A stretch of DNA of 64,000 bases from Haloimpatiens sp042688525 (GCF_042688525.2 NZ_JBHWAB010000001.1:3100001-3164000), one strand, 5' to 3'. Counted from the first letter of the stretch, positions 18,746 through 29,002 are shown. Numbers and translations are program-made. Notes: generated by a model from the letters alone, not told the origin.

Positions 18746-20503
18746 CTACTCTAAAATAGCCTTTATTCTTCTCACTCCTGAAGCCACACTCTCTTCTTTT
18801 ATAATCTTAAAATGTCCTAGCTTTGATGTATTTTCAACATGAGGTCCTCCGCATATTTCCTTGCTGAAATCTCCTATAGAATACACCTTAACTACATTAC
18901 CATACTTTTCTGTAAATACCCCTGTAGCATTGCTTTCCTTTGCCTCTTCAACAGACATTTCTTCACATATAACAGGTAATGAGCTTTTAATAATTGTATT
19001 TACTAATTCTTCTACCTTATGAATCTCTTCCCTAGTCATTTTCTGATTATGAGAAAAATCAAATCTTAGTCTTTCCTTAGTAATGTTACTTCCTCTTTGT
19101 ATAACATGGTCTCCTAGCACAATCTGCAGTGCCCTATGCAAAATATGAGTAGCAGTATGAAGAGCAGTAGTTTCTTCTGTATTGTCTGCCAATCCTCCTT
19201 TGAATTTCTGAGCAGCACCTCGCCTAGATAGTTCTTGATGATGCTTAAATAGTCTTTCAAATTCTCCCATATCTATCTGCATTCCCTTTTCTTCAGCTAA
19301 CTCTGCAGTAATTTCAGGAGGGAATCCAAAAGTATCGTATAAATTAAAAACAGTTTTTCCATCAATAAGTGTCATATTATTAGCTTTGCACTTCTCTACA
19401 GCTTTATTAAATTTCTTTTCACCTTTTTCTAAAGTAGTTATAAATCTATCTTTTTCTTTTAAAATATTTTTTAAAATAAATTCTTTATGAATTACTAATT
19501 CTTCGTATAAGTCTTTAAGGTTTTCTATAGTTGCCAAAATCAATGTTTGTAAATATTTTGGACTCATATCTATTTTTCTCATGTGCCTTACTGTACGTCT
19601 AATAAGTCTTCTAAGAACATACCCTTGATCTACATTTCCAGGAACAATGCCATCAGCTAGTATAAGACATGAAGATCTTACGTGATCTGCAATAATTCTA
19701 ACACTGTTTTTATTTGGCTTTGCAGCGATAGAAAGAATTTCATTTATTACAGAAGAAAATAACTCCGTTTCATATACACTATTTTTATTCTCCATTATTG
19801 CTGTCATTCGTTCTAAGCCAAGACCAGTATCTACGTTCTTGTTCTTTAGAACAGAAAAGGTACCATCTTCATTCTTGTTATACTGCATAAATACATTGTT
19901 CCATATCTCCCAATACTTGCCGCAATCGCAATCAGGGCCACATCCCTCAGAACATTTAGGCTTCAAGCTGTCATAAAAAATTTCTGTGTCTGGACCACAA
20001 GGTCCTGTAGTGCCAGCTGGTCCCCACCAATTATGTTTTTTATCACAATAATATATATTTTCTTTCTTGATCCCTAAGCTCTCCCACACTCTTGCAGCTT
20101 CCTCATCTCTTGGTATATTCTCATCTCCAGCAAATACTGTAACTGCTAACCTATTTACATCAAGATTAAGATGGTTTACTAGAAAATCATAACTCATCTT
20201 AATGGATTCCTCCTTAAAATAATCGCCTAAAGACCAATTACCCAGCATTTCTAAGAAAGTTACATGTATATCATCACCTACTTCGTCAATATCATCTGTT
20301 CGTAAACATTTTTGATAATCTACTAGTCTTGTACCCATTGGATGAGGTTCTCCCAACAAAAATGGAACTAATGGATGCATTCCAGCGGTAGTAAATAAAA
20401 CACTTGGATCATTCTCTGGAACCAATGATGCTCCCTGGATTACCTTATGATTATTTTTCTCGAAAAACTCAATGAATTTTCTTCTTATTTCTAATGCCTT
20501 CAT
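18746..20503 (-). CDS. alaS: Alanyl-tRNA synthetase, compact form without C-terminal domain
   Basis: A 585-residue class II synthetase that charges tRNA-Ala. The catalytic core is complete (VLFTTAGMHPLVPFLLG, TFLEMLGNWSLGDYFK, GLGLERM). The editing domain has the zinc/active-site motifs HTATHILH and CGGPHVENT. The chain ends directly after the editing domain, whereas the usual enzyme is about 870 residues with a C-terminal dimerisation/DHHA1 region. The end looks natural (KIIKEESVASGVRRIKAILE), so this is a compact version and maybe a second alaS copy. It starts behind GGAGGGATTTTA and is preceded by a T-box leader. Confidence 0.93.
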   Translation of the reverse strand: MKALEIRRKFIEFFEKNNHKVIQGASLVPENDPSVLFTTAGMHPLVPFLLGEPHPMGTRLVDYQKCLRTDDIDEVGDDIHVTFLEMLGNWSLGDYFKEESIKMSYDFLVNHLNLDVNRLAVTVFAGDENIPRDEEAARVWESLGIKKENIYYCDKKHNWWGPAGTTGPCGPDTEIFYDSLKPKCSEGCGPDCDCGKYWEIWNNVFMQYNKNEDGTFSVLKNKNVDTGLGLERMTAIMENKNSVYETELFSSVINEILSIAAKPNKNSVRIIADHVRSSCLILADGIVPGNVDQGYVLRRLIRRTVRHMRKIDMSPKYLQTLILATIENLKDLYEELVIHKEFILKNILKEKDRFITTLEKGEKKFNKAVEKCKANNMTLIDGKTVFNLYDTFGFPPEITAELAEEKGMQIDMGEFERLFKHHQELSRRGAAQKFKGGLADNTEETTALHTATHILHRALQIVLGDHVIQRGSNITKERLRFDFSHNQKMTREEIHKVEELVNTIIKSSLPVICEEMSVEEAKESNATGVFTEKYGNVVKVYSIGDFSKEICGGPHVENTSKLGHFKIIKEESVASGVRRIKAILE

Positions 20504-20544
20504 TAAAATCCCTCCTTCATTATCATTAAAAATAAAAGAACCAC

Positions 20545-20812
20545 TAAATAAAAAAACTCCTTCATCCCGAAAAGGGACGAAAGAGATATTATCCGTGGTA
20601 CCACCCTAATTAGCATATTAATGCTCACTCTACCAGTACTATCATACTGTGCCTTTGTAACGTAAGGAAACGTCTTACTCTACTGATACTATAAAAGCTA
20701 TAGTAATGTTCAAGCAGAAGCTCAAGAGCTGCGTTCAATATAGACATCTGTTAGATTTTCACCACCCTCTAACTCTCTGAAAAAATCTCTATACCTACTC
20801 TTCTCTTTCATT
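20545..20812 (-). promoter_or_regulatory. T-box leader of alaS
   Basis: On the minus strand the region holds the T-box sequence GGGTGGTACCACGG (plus 20593-20606), the stem I distal motifs (CAGAGAGTTAGAGGGTGGTG) and a terminator TTTCGTCCC / GGGATGAAGG followed by a T-run (plus 20549-20582). Uncharged tRNA binding would stabilise the antiterminator and allow alaS transcription. A GCT codon in TTGAGCTTC near plus 20717-20725 is a possible alanine specifier; I am not sure of its position in the loop. Confidence 0.92.
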
Positions 20813-20869
20813 GCTTTTAAGTTATTATATTAATAATACACACTATTCTGAAAAATTTCAAGTAGAAAC

Positions 20870-21568
20870 TTAAATATAAATTATTTCTACTCCTGCAAAA
20901 TTAATGTCACCAATTAATGTTAAAGTATTTGTTGTTGGTTGACTATTTCTATTTTTTTCACTAACAGAGCCCAAAAACACCTTAGTTTTATCATCAACAT
21001 TCCAAGTTTTTGGTATATACAATTCTATTCCTGAAAAAGAAGCATCAATCCTAAATACAGCATTTTCATTACTCATGACTGCATTATCAAAATACACCTT
21101 CATAGCTCCAAAAGAACAATCAAAATCAGCTTGCTCAAAATTATCTGTATTTATATATTTTGTACTAGCCCCAAATGAATTTTTAAATCTAACATGACTT
21201 TCATCTTCTACATCAATTTTCTCAAACTTATAATCTTCACAATCATAATGGGTCCTAATACATCTATTATGTTTATTAAAAATCATAGAAAAACCGATAC
21301 TGCCAAGTAATGCTGCAATCAATACAGTCCAAGGTGTAATATTTGTAATCCCTAATTGTTTATCATATATTATACAAATAAATGCAATTGGGAATAAAAC
21401 GCCCCCAAAATTAAGGCGAAACAAACTTTTCACAGCAATTACTACTAAAAAAACTGTTAACAATAAACTAAATACATTTACATCAGGAAAGTATCCAATT
21501 TTACTTATAATCAAGAAAGCTCCTACTAATATAAGTGATAATCCCCAAAAAATCCTATCTTTTTTCAT
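20870..21568 (-). CDS. LiaF-like membrane protein with DUF5668-type N-terminus
   Basis: A 232-residue protein. Residues 1-105 hold four hydrophobic helices starting with FWGLSLILVGAFLIISKIG, typical of DUF5668/LiaI-LiaF transmembrane regions. The C-terminal ~110 residues are the beta-helix-like LiaF/YvqF cell-wall-response domain (VRFKNSFGASTKYI, FDCSFGAMKVYFDNA, NFAGVEIIYI). It follows the LytTR gene with a 1-base gap, so they are one operon. Such pairs are envelope-stress or membrane-state responders; that role is from family knowledge. Confidence 0.85.
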   Translation of the reverse strand: MKKDRIFWGLSLILVGAFLIISKIGYFPDVNVFSLLLTVFLVVIAVKSLFRLNFGGVLFPIAFICIIYDKQLGITNITPWTVLIAALLGSIGFSMIFNKHNRCIRTHYDCEDYKFEKIDVEDESHVRFKNSFGASTKYINTDNFEQADFDCSFGAMKVYFDNAVMSNENAVFRIDASFSGIELYIPKTWNVDDKTKVFLGSVSEKNRNSQPTTNTLTLIGDINFAGVEIIYI

Positions 21569-21569
21569 C

Positions 21570-22025
21570 TCATTCCCTCTTTTCTAATAATTTAATTTTT
21601 AGTGGTTTGTAATAATATCTTGAAACATATACCTGTTTATGAGTATTTTGAAATTCAACCTTACTTGATGATGATATATTGCGTGTTATGGAGTAAATAT
21701 GATTTGTATTTAAAATTGTTGATTTTGAAACTCTCATAAAATATCCTGGTAAAAGTTCTTCAAGCTCATAAAGCTTATATTTTACATTATATATATTATC
21801 AATGGTATGTGCACAAATACCATTTTTTTCAGTTTCAAAGAACAAAATTTCTTCCAAGGAAAGATAATATTCACTATCACCTTTGTAAAAAATTATATGT
21901 TTCTTGTGTGACAACATATCATCAAGCATAGTTTGAATATTTTTAATATCTTGACTTAGTTCACTACATCTAATAATAACTTCATTTTCTTTAATTTTAT
22001 TATCTACTTCAATTCGTATTTTCAT
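21570..22025 (-). CDS. LytTR-domain transcriptional regulator
   Basis: I set the start at 22025, behind GGGGAGTGAAAAT, giving 151 residues. The C-terminal ~100 residues are a LytTR DNA-binding domain (YYLSLEEILFFETEKNGI, LPGYFMRVSKSTILN, VYVSRYYYKPLK). The N-terminal part is a short helical region and not a receiver domain, so this is a stand-alone LytTR protein. The frame is open further upstream to 22289, but that part belongs to another, broken gene. It is coupled with the LiaF-like gene and probably controls it and itself. Confidence 0.88.
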   Translation of the reverse strand: MKIRIEVDNKIKENEVIIRCSELSQDIKNIQTMLDDMLSHKKHIIFYKGDSEYYLSLEEILFFETEKNGICAHTIDNIYNVKYKLYELEELLPGYFMRVSKSTILNTNHIYSITRNISSSSKVEFQNTHKQVYVSRYYYKPLKIKLLEKRE

Positions 22026-22119
22026 ATTTTCACTCCCCACACTTTTTATTATATTAACTATTTTTTCCTTGTAAATATGATAACAGTAAGTGGTTAGTTT
22101 TTTCTTGTAAGTGGTATGT

Positions 22120-22152
22120 TTAACAAGGTAACTGTGACCTTTCAAAAATTGG
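22120..22152. repeat. Dispersed ~33-bp repeat, copy 2
   Basis: AAGGTAACTGTGACCTTTCA followed by AAAATTGGTAATAAAA. It lies at the 3' edge of the truncated gene at 22151-22289, as if it replaced the end of that gene. Confidence 0.7.
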
Positions 22153-22289
22153 TAATAAAACATAATAGCCATACACACAATCCCAATAATAAAAAATATG
22201 CCTGCTTTTTTCAAACTTGCTGTGAACAACTTACTAGGATTGTCTTTATAATAAGCAATTTTTATTTCATCCCCTACATGAGCATACAT
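22142..22289 (-). pseudogene. Fragment of a small membrane protein, probably DUF3592-like
   Basis: The frame reads VGDEIKIAYYKDNPSK and then a membrane helix (AGIFFIIGIVCMAIMFYYQF). This is the pattern of the C-terminal end of DUF3592-type proteins (a GDxVxIxYxPxNPSK turn before the last helix). The 5' part is missing and no ribosome site precedes it. It runs in frame through the 33-bp repeat into the LytTR gene, which only mimics a fusion. Confidence 0.5.
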
Positions 22290-22333
22290 GGGGACTTGAA
22301 TTCTACTTGAAGATACATAATCGCTTTAAGTCT

Positions 22334-22924
22334 TTATTTCATAAAGCCCATTAACTTTTTGACATTATCTGTATTTTTCTTTGATGTAAGTAATTCTAAA
22401 AGAGTAAAGGCTACTTCAAAGGCTGTGGCAGGATTGTATGAAGTTATAATATTTTTATCAATAACTATTGGCTTATCAGGTACAACATTCACACCAAATT
22501 GAGCCAACTCCTTTTGTCTTTTTCCATCATTAAGACTATAACTCGTTCCCTTTCGTCCATTTAAAACACCACTTTTACCAATAGGAAGTGATCCAACACA
22601 AATAGAAGCAATAATCTTTCCTTGTCTGTTAAACTCCCTGATAATACGTAAAAAATCTTCACTATATGCATCTTCATAAAATCCAGCCTCTTCAAAACCA
22701 CCAGGAATTGCTAAAGCGTAGAAATCATCCACATTTAACTCCTTTATATTCATCTCAGGAGTAACAGTAAAATTCCATGTACATTTAAGCGTATCCCTTG
22801 CTCCAACAGTTACTAATTCTGTAGTACCATCTCCTTCGAAATTATTCCAACCTATCACATCAGTAAAAACACTTGCTTCAACAGCTTCAAATCCATTAGC
22901 AAGTAATAGACAAATCTTTTTCAT
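22334..22924 (-). CDS. DJ-1/PfpI family protein
   Basis: A 196-residue protein of the DJ-1/ThiJ/PfpI superfamily. The nucleophile elbow is IIASICVGSLP (cysteine near residue 108), preceded by ALAIPGGFEEAGFYED and followed by KGTSYSLNDGKRQKEL and NIITSYNPATAFEVAFTLLE. Members include chaperones, glyoxalases and amidases; the activity here cannot be decided. It starts behind AAGGAGAATTTTTT. It is divergent from a LysR remnant that may once have regulated it. Confidence 0.88.
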   Translation of the reverse strand: MKKICLLLANGFEAVEASVFTDVIGWNNFEGDGTTELVTVGARDTLKCTWNFTVTPEMNIKELNVDDFYALAIPGGFEEAGFYEDAYSEDFLRIIREFNRQGKIIASICVGSLPIGKSGVLNGRKGTSYSLNDGKRQKELAQFGVNVVPDKPIVIDKNIITSYNPATAFEVAFTLLELLTSKKNTDNVKKLMGFMK

Positions 22925-23044
22925 AAAAAATTCTCCTTCAAACTTAATGTATTTACAACATATGTACTTCGTAATAAAATTATATCATCACCAAATAGTT
23001 CGGTAAAATCGAAAAAAACGATATATATATAATGTATTATTTTT

Positions 23045-23356
23045 ACAGAAAAAGAATGTGCCCTAAGACGTTTTTTTGAAAACTATTTATATAACAAAAG
23101 TATAACTCCAAGAAGTACATTAGAATTTTCAAATATGGAAGCCATAAAACAATGTGTGATAAGTGAAATTGGTATTAGCTTATTACCTGTGATGTGTGTA
23201 AAAGATTTAATTAAAGATAAAAAAGTAAAAATAATAGAAATTGAAGAGAAGGAAATTAAATTCTTAACTCAATTGGCTTATCATAAAAACAAGTGGCTAT
23301 CACCCTTATTAAAAGAGTTTATGAAGTATTGTTTAGAATCATTATCAAATTTTTAA
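23045..23356 (+). pseudogene. LysR-type regulator, C-terminal fragment
   Basis: The open frame covers ~104 residues matching the end of a LysR substrate-binding domain (FSNMEAIKQCVISEIGISLLPVMCVKDLI and a closing KWLSPLLKEFMKYC). The N-terminal HTH and the first half of the effector domain are missing. It is divergent from the DJ-1 gene, the usual position of a cognate LysR regulator. Confidence 0.75.
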
Positions 23357-23383
23357 ACTACAACACATGTATATCTAGTATAA

Positions 23384-23441
23384 GAAAAAAGTGCTCCATC
23401 CTCACAAGATTAGCACTTTTTCTAAGATTAAATAATTTTTA
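23384..23441 (-). ncRNA. Fragment of a type I antitoxin RNA (3' half with terminator)
   Basis: AAAAAAGTGCTCCATCC and GATTAGCACTTTTTCTAAG with the following AAATAATTTTTAT are nearly identical to 37948-38009, the terminator and 3' half of the antitoxin RNA there. The promoter half and the toxin are absent. Today it may act as terminator for the LysR fragment. Confidence 0.6.
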
Positions 23442-23551
23442 TCTTTGATAAACGTATATCTTAGTAAGTTCTGTATATATTCTACATATTATATGGATAA
23501 TAAGCCATTTAACTTTCTTTATTCGATTTATATCTAATATAAATTAGATAT

Positions 23552-24181
23552 CTATATCTCTATAAGATACTCTAACTGCTCAAGTTCATCCATACATTCA
23601 ATAGCTTCTTCTATTTTATCTACATCTCCACCCATAAATATTTCTTTATATTCACCCTTTAAAAAACTTATATGAGCCTGTATAGATTCATCATCAATAT
23701 CATTTTCCCATTCTACTACCGATGACCCCATTTGAATAAATAAAAACTCATCAAAATCCTTAGCCCAAAGAGTCATATCTCCTGTATCATGTCCATATAC
23801 AACTACTTCTGGTTCTTTCTTATCACCTTCATACCAAAAACAATACAGATCTCCAGAACCCATTTCTGCAAAAGGAATAAATCTATATCTAGGGTTAATT
23901 TTTATCTTTCCAAGTCTATAATCTTCATCATACTCTAACATTTCCTCAAAGTGATTTATTAATTCTTGTATTTCTGGAAATACAACTGGCTCACAATCTC
24001 CTCCAACACTATAAAAAAATGATTCTGCATTTTCTTTAACACTATTCCTTTTTTCATTAAGCCAATCATATGAATGCTTTAACCATTCCATTGCTCCTGT
24101 TCTATAAATGTCATGAAAAGTCTTTGGAAATTTTACATCAAGCATACTTTCTAATTCTTCTAAAGTAACAATATTATCCAT
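23552..24181 (-). CDS. SMI1/KNR4 (SUKH) family protein
   Basis: A 209-residue protein with the SUKH fold: an N-terminal LEELESMLDVKFPKTFHDIY motif, a central FIPFAEMGSGDLYCFWYEGD and VVVYGHDTGD, then FDEFLFIQ. Many SUKH proteins are immunity proteins against polymorphic toxins, but they also occur alone. No toxin gene lies next to it here, so an orphan immunity protein is one possible reading. It starts behind AAGGAGGATACAT. Confidence 0.85.
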   Translation of the reverse strand: MDNIVTLEELESMLDVKFPKTFHDIYRTGAMEWLKHSYDWLNEKRNSVKENAESFFYSVGGDCEPVVFPEIQELINHFEEMLEYDEDYRLGKIKINPRYRFIPFAEMGSGDLYCFWYEGDKKEPEVVVYGHDTGDMTLWAKDFDEFLFIQMGSSVVEWENDIDDESIQAHISFLKGEYKEIFMGGDVDKIEEAIECMDELEQLEYLIEI

Positions 24182-24394
24182 ATGTATCCTCCTTAATATT
24201 AAAAAAGATTTAAACTACTTTTTGGCCAAATAGGAGGATATTCCTCCTCCCAATCCAAATATACAACTTTCCCAGCCTATTCTCCGTATTGTATTCCAAA
24301 CTTTAATAAATTTAATCACTAATCTTAACCACTCTAACTTTTACGTTTGAAATTCTATATAAACACATATTAATTTTTATAGTTTTATAAAATC

Positions 24395-25108
24395 CTACAA
24401 ATCCAACTTTATCCCATTATACCTAAGCCACTCTTTTCTGCCCTCATAATCTGGCATAACATCACTTACCATATTCCAAAATTCTTTGGAGTGATCTTTA
24501 TGGTACATATGGCACATTTCGTGCACAACTATGTAATCAAGTATATAAGCTGGTGCCATGACGCATCTCCAATTAAATAATAGTTCATCTTTTGATGTAC
24601 AGCTTGCCCATCTCTTTTTTTGTTCCTTTACTTTGATAGCTTTAGGCTCTTTATTGAAAAAAGGTCTATAATACTTTACTCTATCACATATTTTTTGAAG
24701 GGCTTTTTCTCTATACCACTGCTCTAGGGCTTCTTTTATCTTTACCTCATCTTTAGTAGGAGTTGTTACTATAAACTTTCCTCTAAAAAGTTTAACTTGT
24801 ATTTTTTTTATTGTTTTATCATCAATTAATTGCAAAGTATAATTTCTTCCTAAGTATAAATAGGACTCTCCATTTACAGCTTCTCTGTTTATTTTATTTA
24901 CATTTATATTTTTTACTTCATATTGTTTCTGCACAATCCATGCTGCCTTGCTTCTAACTTTTTTGATTATCTCTTCTTGTGAAACTCCCATTGGTGCAAC
25001 TACATTTACTTTTCCCGATGGCTCTACTTCTATTGCCAAGGTTTTTCTATTGCTATATTTGACGGTAAATTCTATATCTTTTGTTCCAAACTTAAATACA
25101 AGATTCAC
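24395..25108 (-). CDS. YgjP/SprT-type zinc metalloprotease of the type I RM locus
   Basis: A 237-residue protein with the zinc motif HEMCH in DYIVVHEMCHMYHKDHSKEFW and a tail GRKEWLRYNG, matching the YgjP-like (DUF45) metallopeptidase family. The RWASCTSKDELLFNWR segment before it is also conserved in this family. It starts 2 bp after the hsdR stop and is surely in the same operon. Such peptidases are frequent last genes of type I restriction operons; their role there is not established, but HsdR proteolysis or maturation is a natural guess. Confidence 0.85.
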   Translation of the reverse strand: MNLVFKFGTKDIEFTVKYSNRKTLAIEVEPSGKVNVVAPMGVSQEEIIKKVRSKAAWIVQKQYEVKNINVNKINREAVNGESYLYLGRNYTLQLIDDKTIKKIQVKLFRGKFIVTTPTKDEVKIKEALEQWYREKALQKICDRVKYYRPFFNKEPKAIKVKEQKKRWASCTSKDELLFNWRCVMAPAYILDYIVVHEMCHMYHKDHSKEFWNMVSDVMPDYEGRKEWLRYNGIKLDL

Positions 25109-25110
25109 GT

Positions 25111-28100
25111 TTACCCCAACTCTCCATAGTGTATCTTTGCCAACTTTACTATGCTCTCCTTCAACTGCTTTATCTTACTCATTGCCTCTGCTCCAAAAAC
25201 CTGTCTTAGTTTTGGAGACTTAGAAATCAAAAACATATATATCTTTTGCTCTATTTGAGCAGTTTTACTTGGGTTGTTAGTCCAATCCACTAAATAGTTT
25301 TCCCTGATTAACTTATTCAATTCCTTTGATATTTCCTTTGAAAGCTCCACCACATCATTCGCTATATACTCTACGCTGTCTTCTTTCACCACATTTTCTT
25401 CAACTTCATTTTTGCCTTCTAAAACCTCTCTTAAAGTTTCAAAAAAAGCGAATTCCCTTTTACTCAATCCTAATTCATCTGCTTTTCCCTGTTCACCTTT
25501 TTCCATTTCCCTATTTATAAACTCTTTAAGTTTAGCCTTTTTCTCTATCCAATCATTTTTAGTTTCTTCTAAAATTTGTTGAAGTTTCTCAAGTAAACTT
25601 GTATAGAATACAGGGTTTTCATCCATCTTTAAATTAATAACATTTTTTATAGCATGTTCCATTGATGATGCTACTGCCTCATCTCCCATTTGAGTTTCTA
25701 TTTTAGCCTCAAAATCATCTTCAAATAATGTTATTGGCTCTATCCACTGCATTACTCCAGTAGAAGTTAAATGTTCTGAAATAAGTTCTTTAACTTTTTC
25801 ACCACAATCAGCAATGTCCAATTTCTTCTCAGGATTAAATCTCACCTTTGCCGCTGCTCTAATGTAAGATAACCATTTTACATCATTTTGTATATCAACA
25901 GATACATGTCCCGGCATTAAAGCTTCAACTGCTCCAGCAAACTTTTTATATGCAATCTCAAACTCTGCTCTTTTATCTTCTGGCTCTATTACCTTAACTA
26001 ACTCATCTATGTTTTCTTTGTCTTTTCCTTGGAACATTCTCATAACATTTTCCCTATAAGATAACATCTCATCATATAATGAACCCATTGATTCCATTGG
26101 TTTACCTAGCTCATCTTTATCAAATATGGATAATGCCTCTTCTAGAAAATCTAAAACTCCATAATAATCCACTACATAGCCGCACTTTTTACTATCACCA
26201 CAAGTTCTATTAACTCTGGCAATGGCTTGCAGTAAATTGTGCTCTTTAAGCGGTCTATCTAAATACATTACCTGTTCAATTGGTGCATCAAAACCTGTAA
26301 GCAGCATATCTTTAACTATTAAAAAACATAACTTACTTTCAGAAGTTTTCTTTTTAAAACTTGTTAATATGTCCTTCTGCTTCTTCTTTTGTTGTATGAT
26401 GTTCTCTCAAATGAGGATCATCATTATTATCTCCAGAAAATATTATTTTGCACTCTAATTCTTCTCCCATAATATCTTTCATATGCTTATTTAAAGCATT
26501 ATAATATTTAACACAAGCTTCTCTAGAAACACAAACTATTTGAGCCTTAAAACCATTAGGGTATATATACTCTTTATAATGTTTTAATATATCTTTTGCT
26601 ACTTCTTCTATTCTGTCATCAGCCTCTACCACACTTCTCTTATTTGCATACTTTTGTTTAATAGCTTCTTTTTCTTCATCCGTCCTATCTTCAAAAGCTT
26701 TATCAAATAACTCTTCTAAAGAATCTCCTGAAATATGTAAATCTGGTCTTCTTCCTTCATATACAATTCTTACAGTTGCTCCATCTTCAACAGCTTGTTT
26801 TATAGAATATTTATCTATATAAGAACCAAAAGTTCTTGGAGTAGACTTGTCCTCTTTGTCTATTGGAGTACCTGTAAAACCTATAAATGCAGCGTTTGGA
26901 AGTGCTGTTCTTAAATTTGCAGCAGTACCTTTATATTGGCTTCTATGGGCTTCATCTGTCATAACAATAATGTTAGGTTTTTGTGATAATACTTCATACT
27001 CTTTTTCAAAATATAATTTTTCACCTTGTTTTGAATCTTGAAGTTTACTCTCTTGCTTTTCACTTTGGAATTTTTGAATAGTTGTTGTAACTATTTGAGC
27101 ATTAGAATTTCTTAAAAGCGTTTTCATCTCCTCAATGCTCTTTGCTCTTACTGGAGTTCCATTGGTTATATTATTCGCAAAAGTTTCAAATATTTGTCCA
27201 TCCAAATCCGTTCTGTCTGTAACTATTACAATAGTAGCATTAGAAAGCTTTTTATGATTTCTTATTTTTTTCGCTAAAAATACCATAGTAAGAGATTTTC
27301 CAGACCCCTGTGTGTGCCACACAACTCCGCCTTTGCTTAAAGGCGTCTTACCATTTTCTAATCTTTTTAAAGATTTTTGAACTGCTCTAAACTGCTGATA
27401 TCTACATACCTTTTTAACTTTTCTAGAATTTTCCTTGTCCAAATCATAAACAATAAAATTCTGCATTATATCAAGTAGATTTTCTTTCTCAAAAACTCCT
27501 TGAAGTAATATATTTTGCGGAGTATCCTTTTCATCAGCTACATCTCTATTCTCCACAGGATACGCATCTTTCCATTCTACATAATGCTTGTACCCTGAGC
27601 TTATAGTTCCAATAAATGCAGTATATTTATTTAAAATACCAGTTATAAAATTAGTGTAAAATAATCTTTCTGCTCCCTCTATAAAGTTCGCATCTCTGCC
27701 ATTCATGTACCTTCTAAGCTGCTGGAAGCCATCAAATTTTCCAACATTCTCATTGACCTTAGTTTCTTTAAATGGTGATTTACACTCTAAAACTGCAATT
27801 GGCATACCATTTATAAAAACTACAATATCAGGTCTTATAGTTTCTTGCTGTCCCTTAACAACAAACTGCCTTGTCACTAGAAAATCATTATTATCTATAT
27901 CATCAAAGTCAATAAGCTTAACTGTAGGAGTTTTCTTCTTACCATCTATAACTTGATCCACAGTTAACTCTAAATGAACTATATAATCGTATATCTTCTC
28001 ATTAATCTCTAAAAGCCCTGCACCCAAAGACTCTGCACGGTTAAACTTACGAACAACCTTTTCAGCATTTTCATCATTTATCCATGGATTCAGTTTTTTT

Positions 28101-28267
28101 AGAGCTGATTTCATTCTTTTATGTAGTATAACTTCACTTAAAGTATCACGTTCTCCATAGTCAGGAGTTAGCTTGTTCCCTTCAATGAAATCATATCCAA
28201 GTCCCGCTGTTAAATACTCCACTGCTGGAAGTTCTACTAAAGTTTCTTCGTTGCCTAAAATGTTCAT
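25111..28267 (-). pseudogene. hsdR: Type I restriction enzyme subunit HsdR, interrupted by a frameshift
   Basis: Two frames together make a full-length (about 1050-residue) HsdR, the ATP-dependent translocase/nuclease. The first part (28267-26354) has the nuclease core FINGMPIAVLECKSPF, the Walker A TQGSGKSLTMVFLAKK and DEAH motif TDEAHRSQY. The second part (from 26307 and upstream in its frame) continues with KDMLLTGFDAP and QAIARVNRT, the second helicase lobe. The phase changes in a T4/A5 run at 26351-26360; one extra base explains it. So either the gene is switched off or phase-variable, or there is a sequencing error. Confidence 0.88.
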
Positions 28268-28269
28268 GT

Positions 28270-28375
28270 ATGTATCACCCCTTTTGTGAGTTACAAGTTA
28301 CAAGTGACAAGTTTGGGAATCTATTTCTCACCACTCACTTGTCACTTATATATCATTTTCTACTATTATTTATTT
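28270..28375. repeat. Heptamer-like repeat array between hsdR and the next gene
   Basis: Short units such as AAGTTACAAGTGACAAGT on one side and CACTCACTTGTCACTT on the other form an imperfect inverted array. Related arrays lie at 29281-29420, 30760-30845 and 10925-10970. Confidence 0.55.
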
Positions 28376-29002
28376 TTACTTATACTTAATTTTACCAATG
28401 CCGCTTTCTGCATAACTAATATACATCCAAATAATACTATCTATTATCTTTGTATCTGTAAATTTTTCACCTAGTTCAAAATAATTTCTTACTTTCTTTA
28501 TTGGAATAAATAATAGTTTTTCTTTTATTATTCTGTCATATTCTTTATCTATAGATCCATATATCATTTCCATTTTCTTTATGGTTTCATTATAATTATT
28601 CTTATTTAATTTAGGTAGATTATAAAAATTAGCAATCTTACTATCGTATATTGGTTTTTTATTATTAATCATATGAACTAATTTAGATGAAAAAGAAAAT
28701 TGAATTTTTCCTTTTTCTTTTTTATACAGTTCCTTATTATTTAATTTTTTAACCACATATTGAAGTGATATATCACTCTCATTTTTATTATTCTGTAATA
28801 TATTAAAATAACACTTATAAAATTCTTTTGGTAATCTCGCCACATTCATTGCATAAAATTTTCTATAATTCCTTTGATATTCTATATCTTCTGCTACATT
28901 AACTTTATATAGATTATCCAAAAGATACTCATAATCTTTAAAATGTTTTCGCAACTTTTCTCCTAAAAGATTATCTATATTTTCATTGATAATTCTATAC
29001 AA
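28376..29002 (-). CDS. Hypothetical protein inside the type I RM locus
   Basis: A 208-residue, Lys/Asn-rich, mostly alpha-helical protein behind GGGGGAAGAGCGTTGT. No motif that I recognise and no membrane segment. It lies between hsdR and the small 69-residue gene in the same orientation. Its place suggests a role tied to the restriction system; the pattern SIIWMYISYAESGIGKIKYK at the C-terminus is the most distinctive part. Function unknown. Confidence 0.65.
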   Translation of the reverse strand: MYRIINENIDNLLGEKLRKHFKDYEYLLDNLYKVNVAEDIEYQRNYRKFYAMNVARLPKEFYKCYFNILQNNKNESDISLQYVVKKLNNKELYKKEKGKIQFSFSSKLVHMINNKKPIYDSKIANFYNLPKLNKNNYNETIKKMEMIYGSIDKEYDRIIKEKLLFIPIKKVRNYFELGEKFTDTKIIDSIIWMYISYAESGIGKIKYK

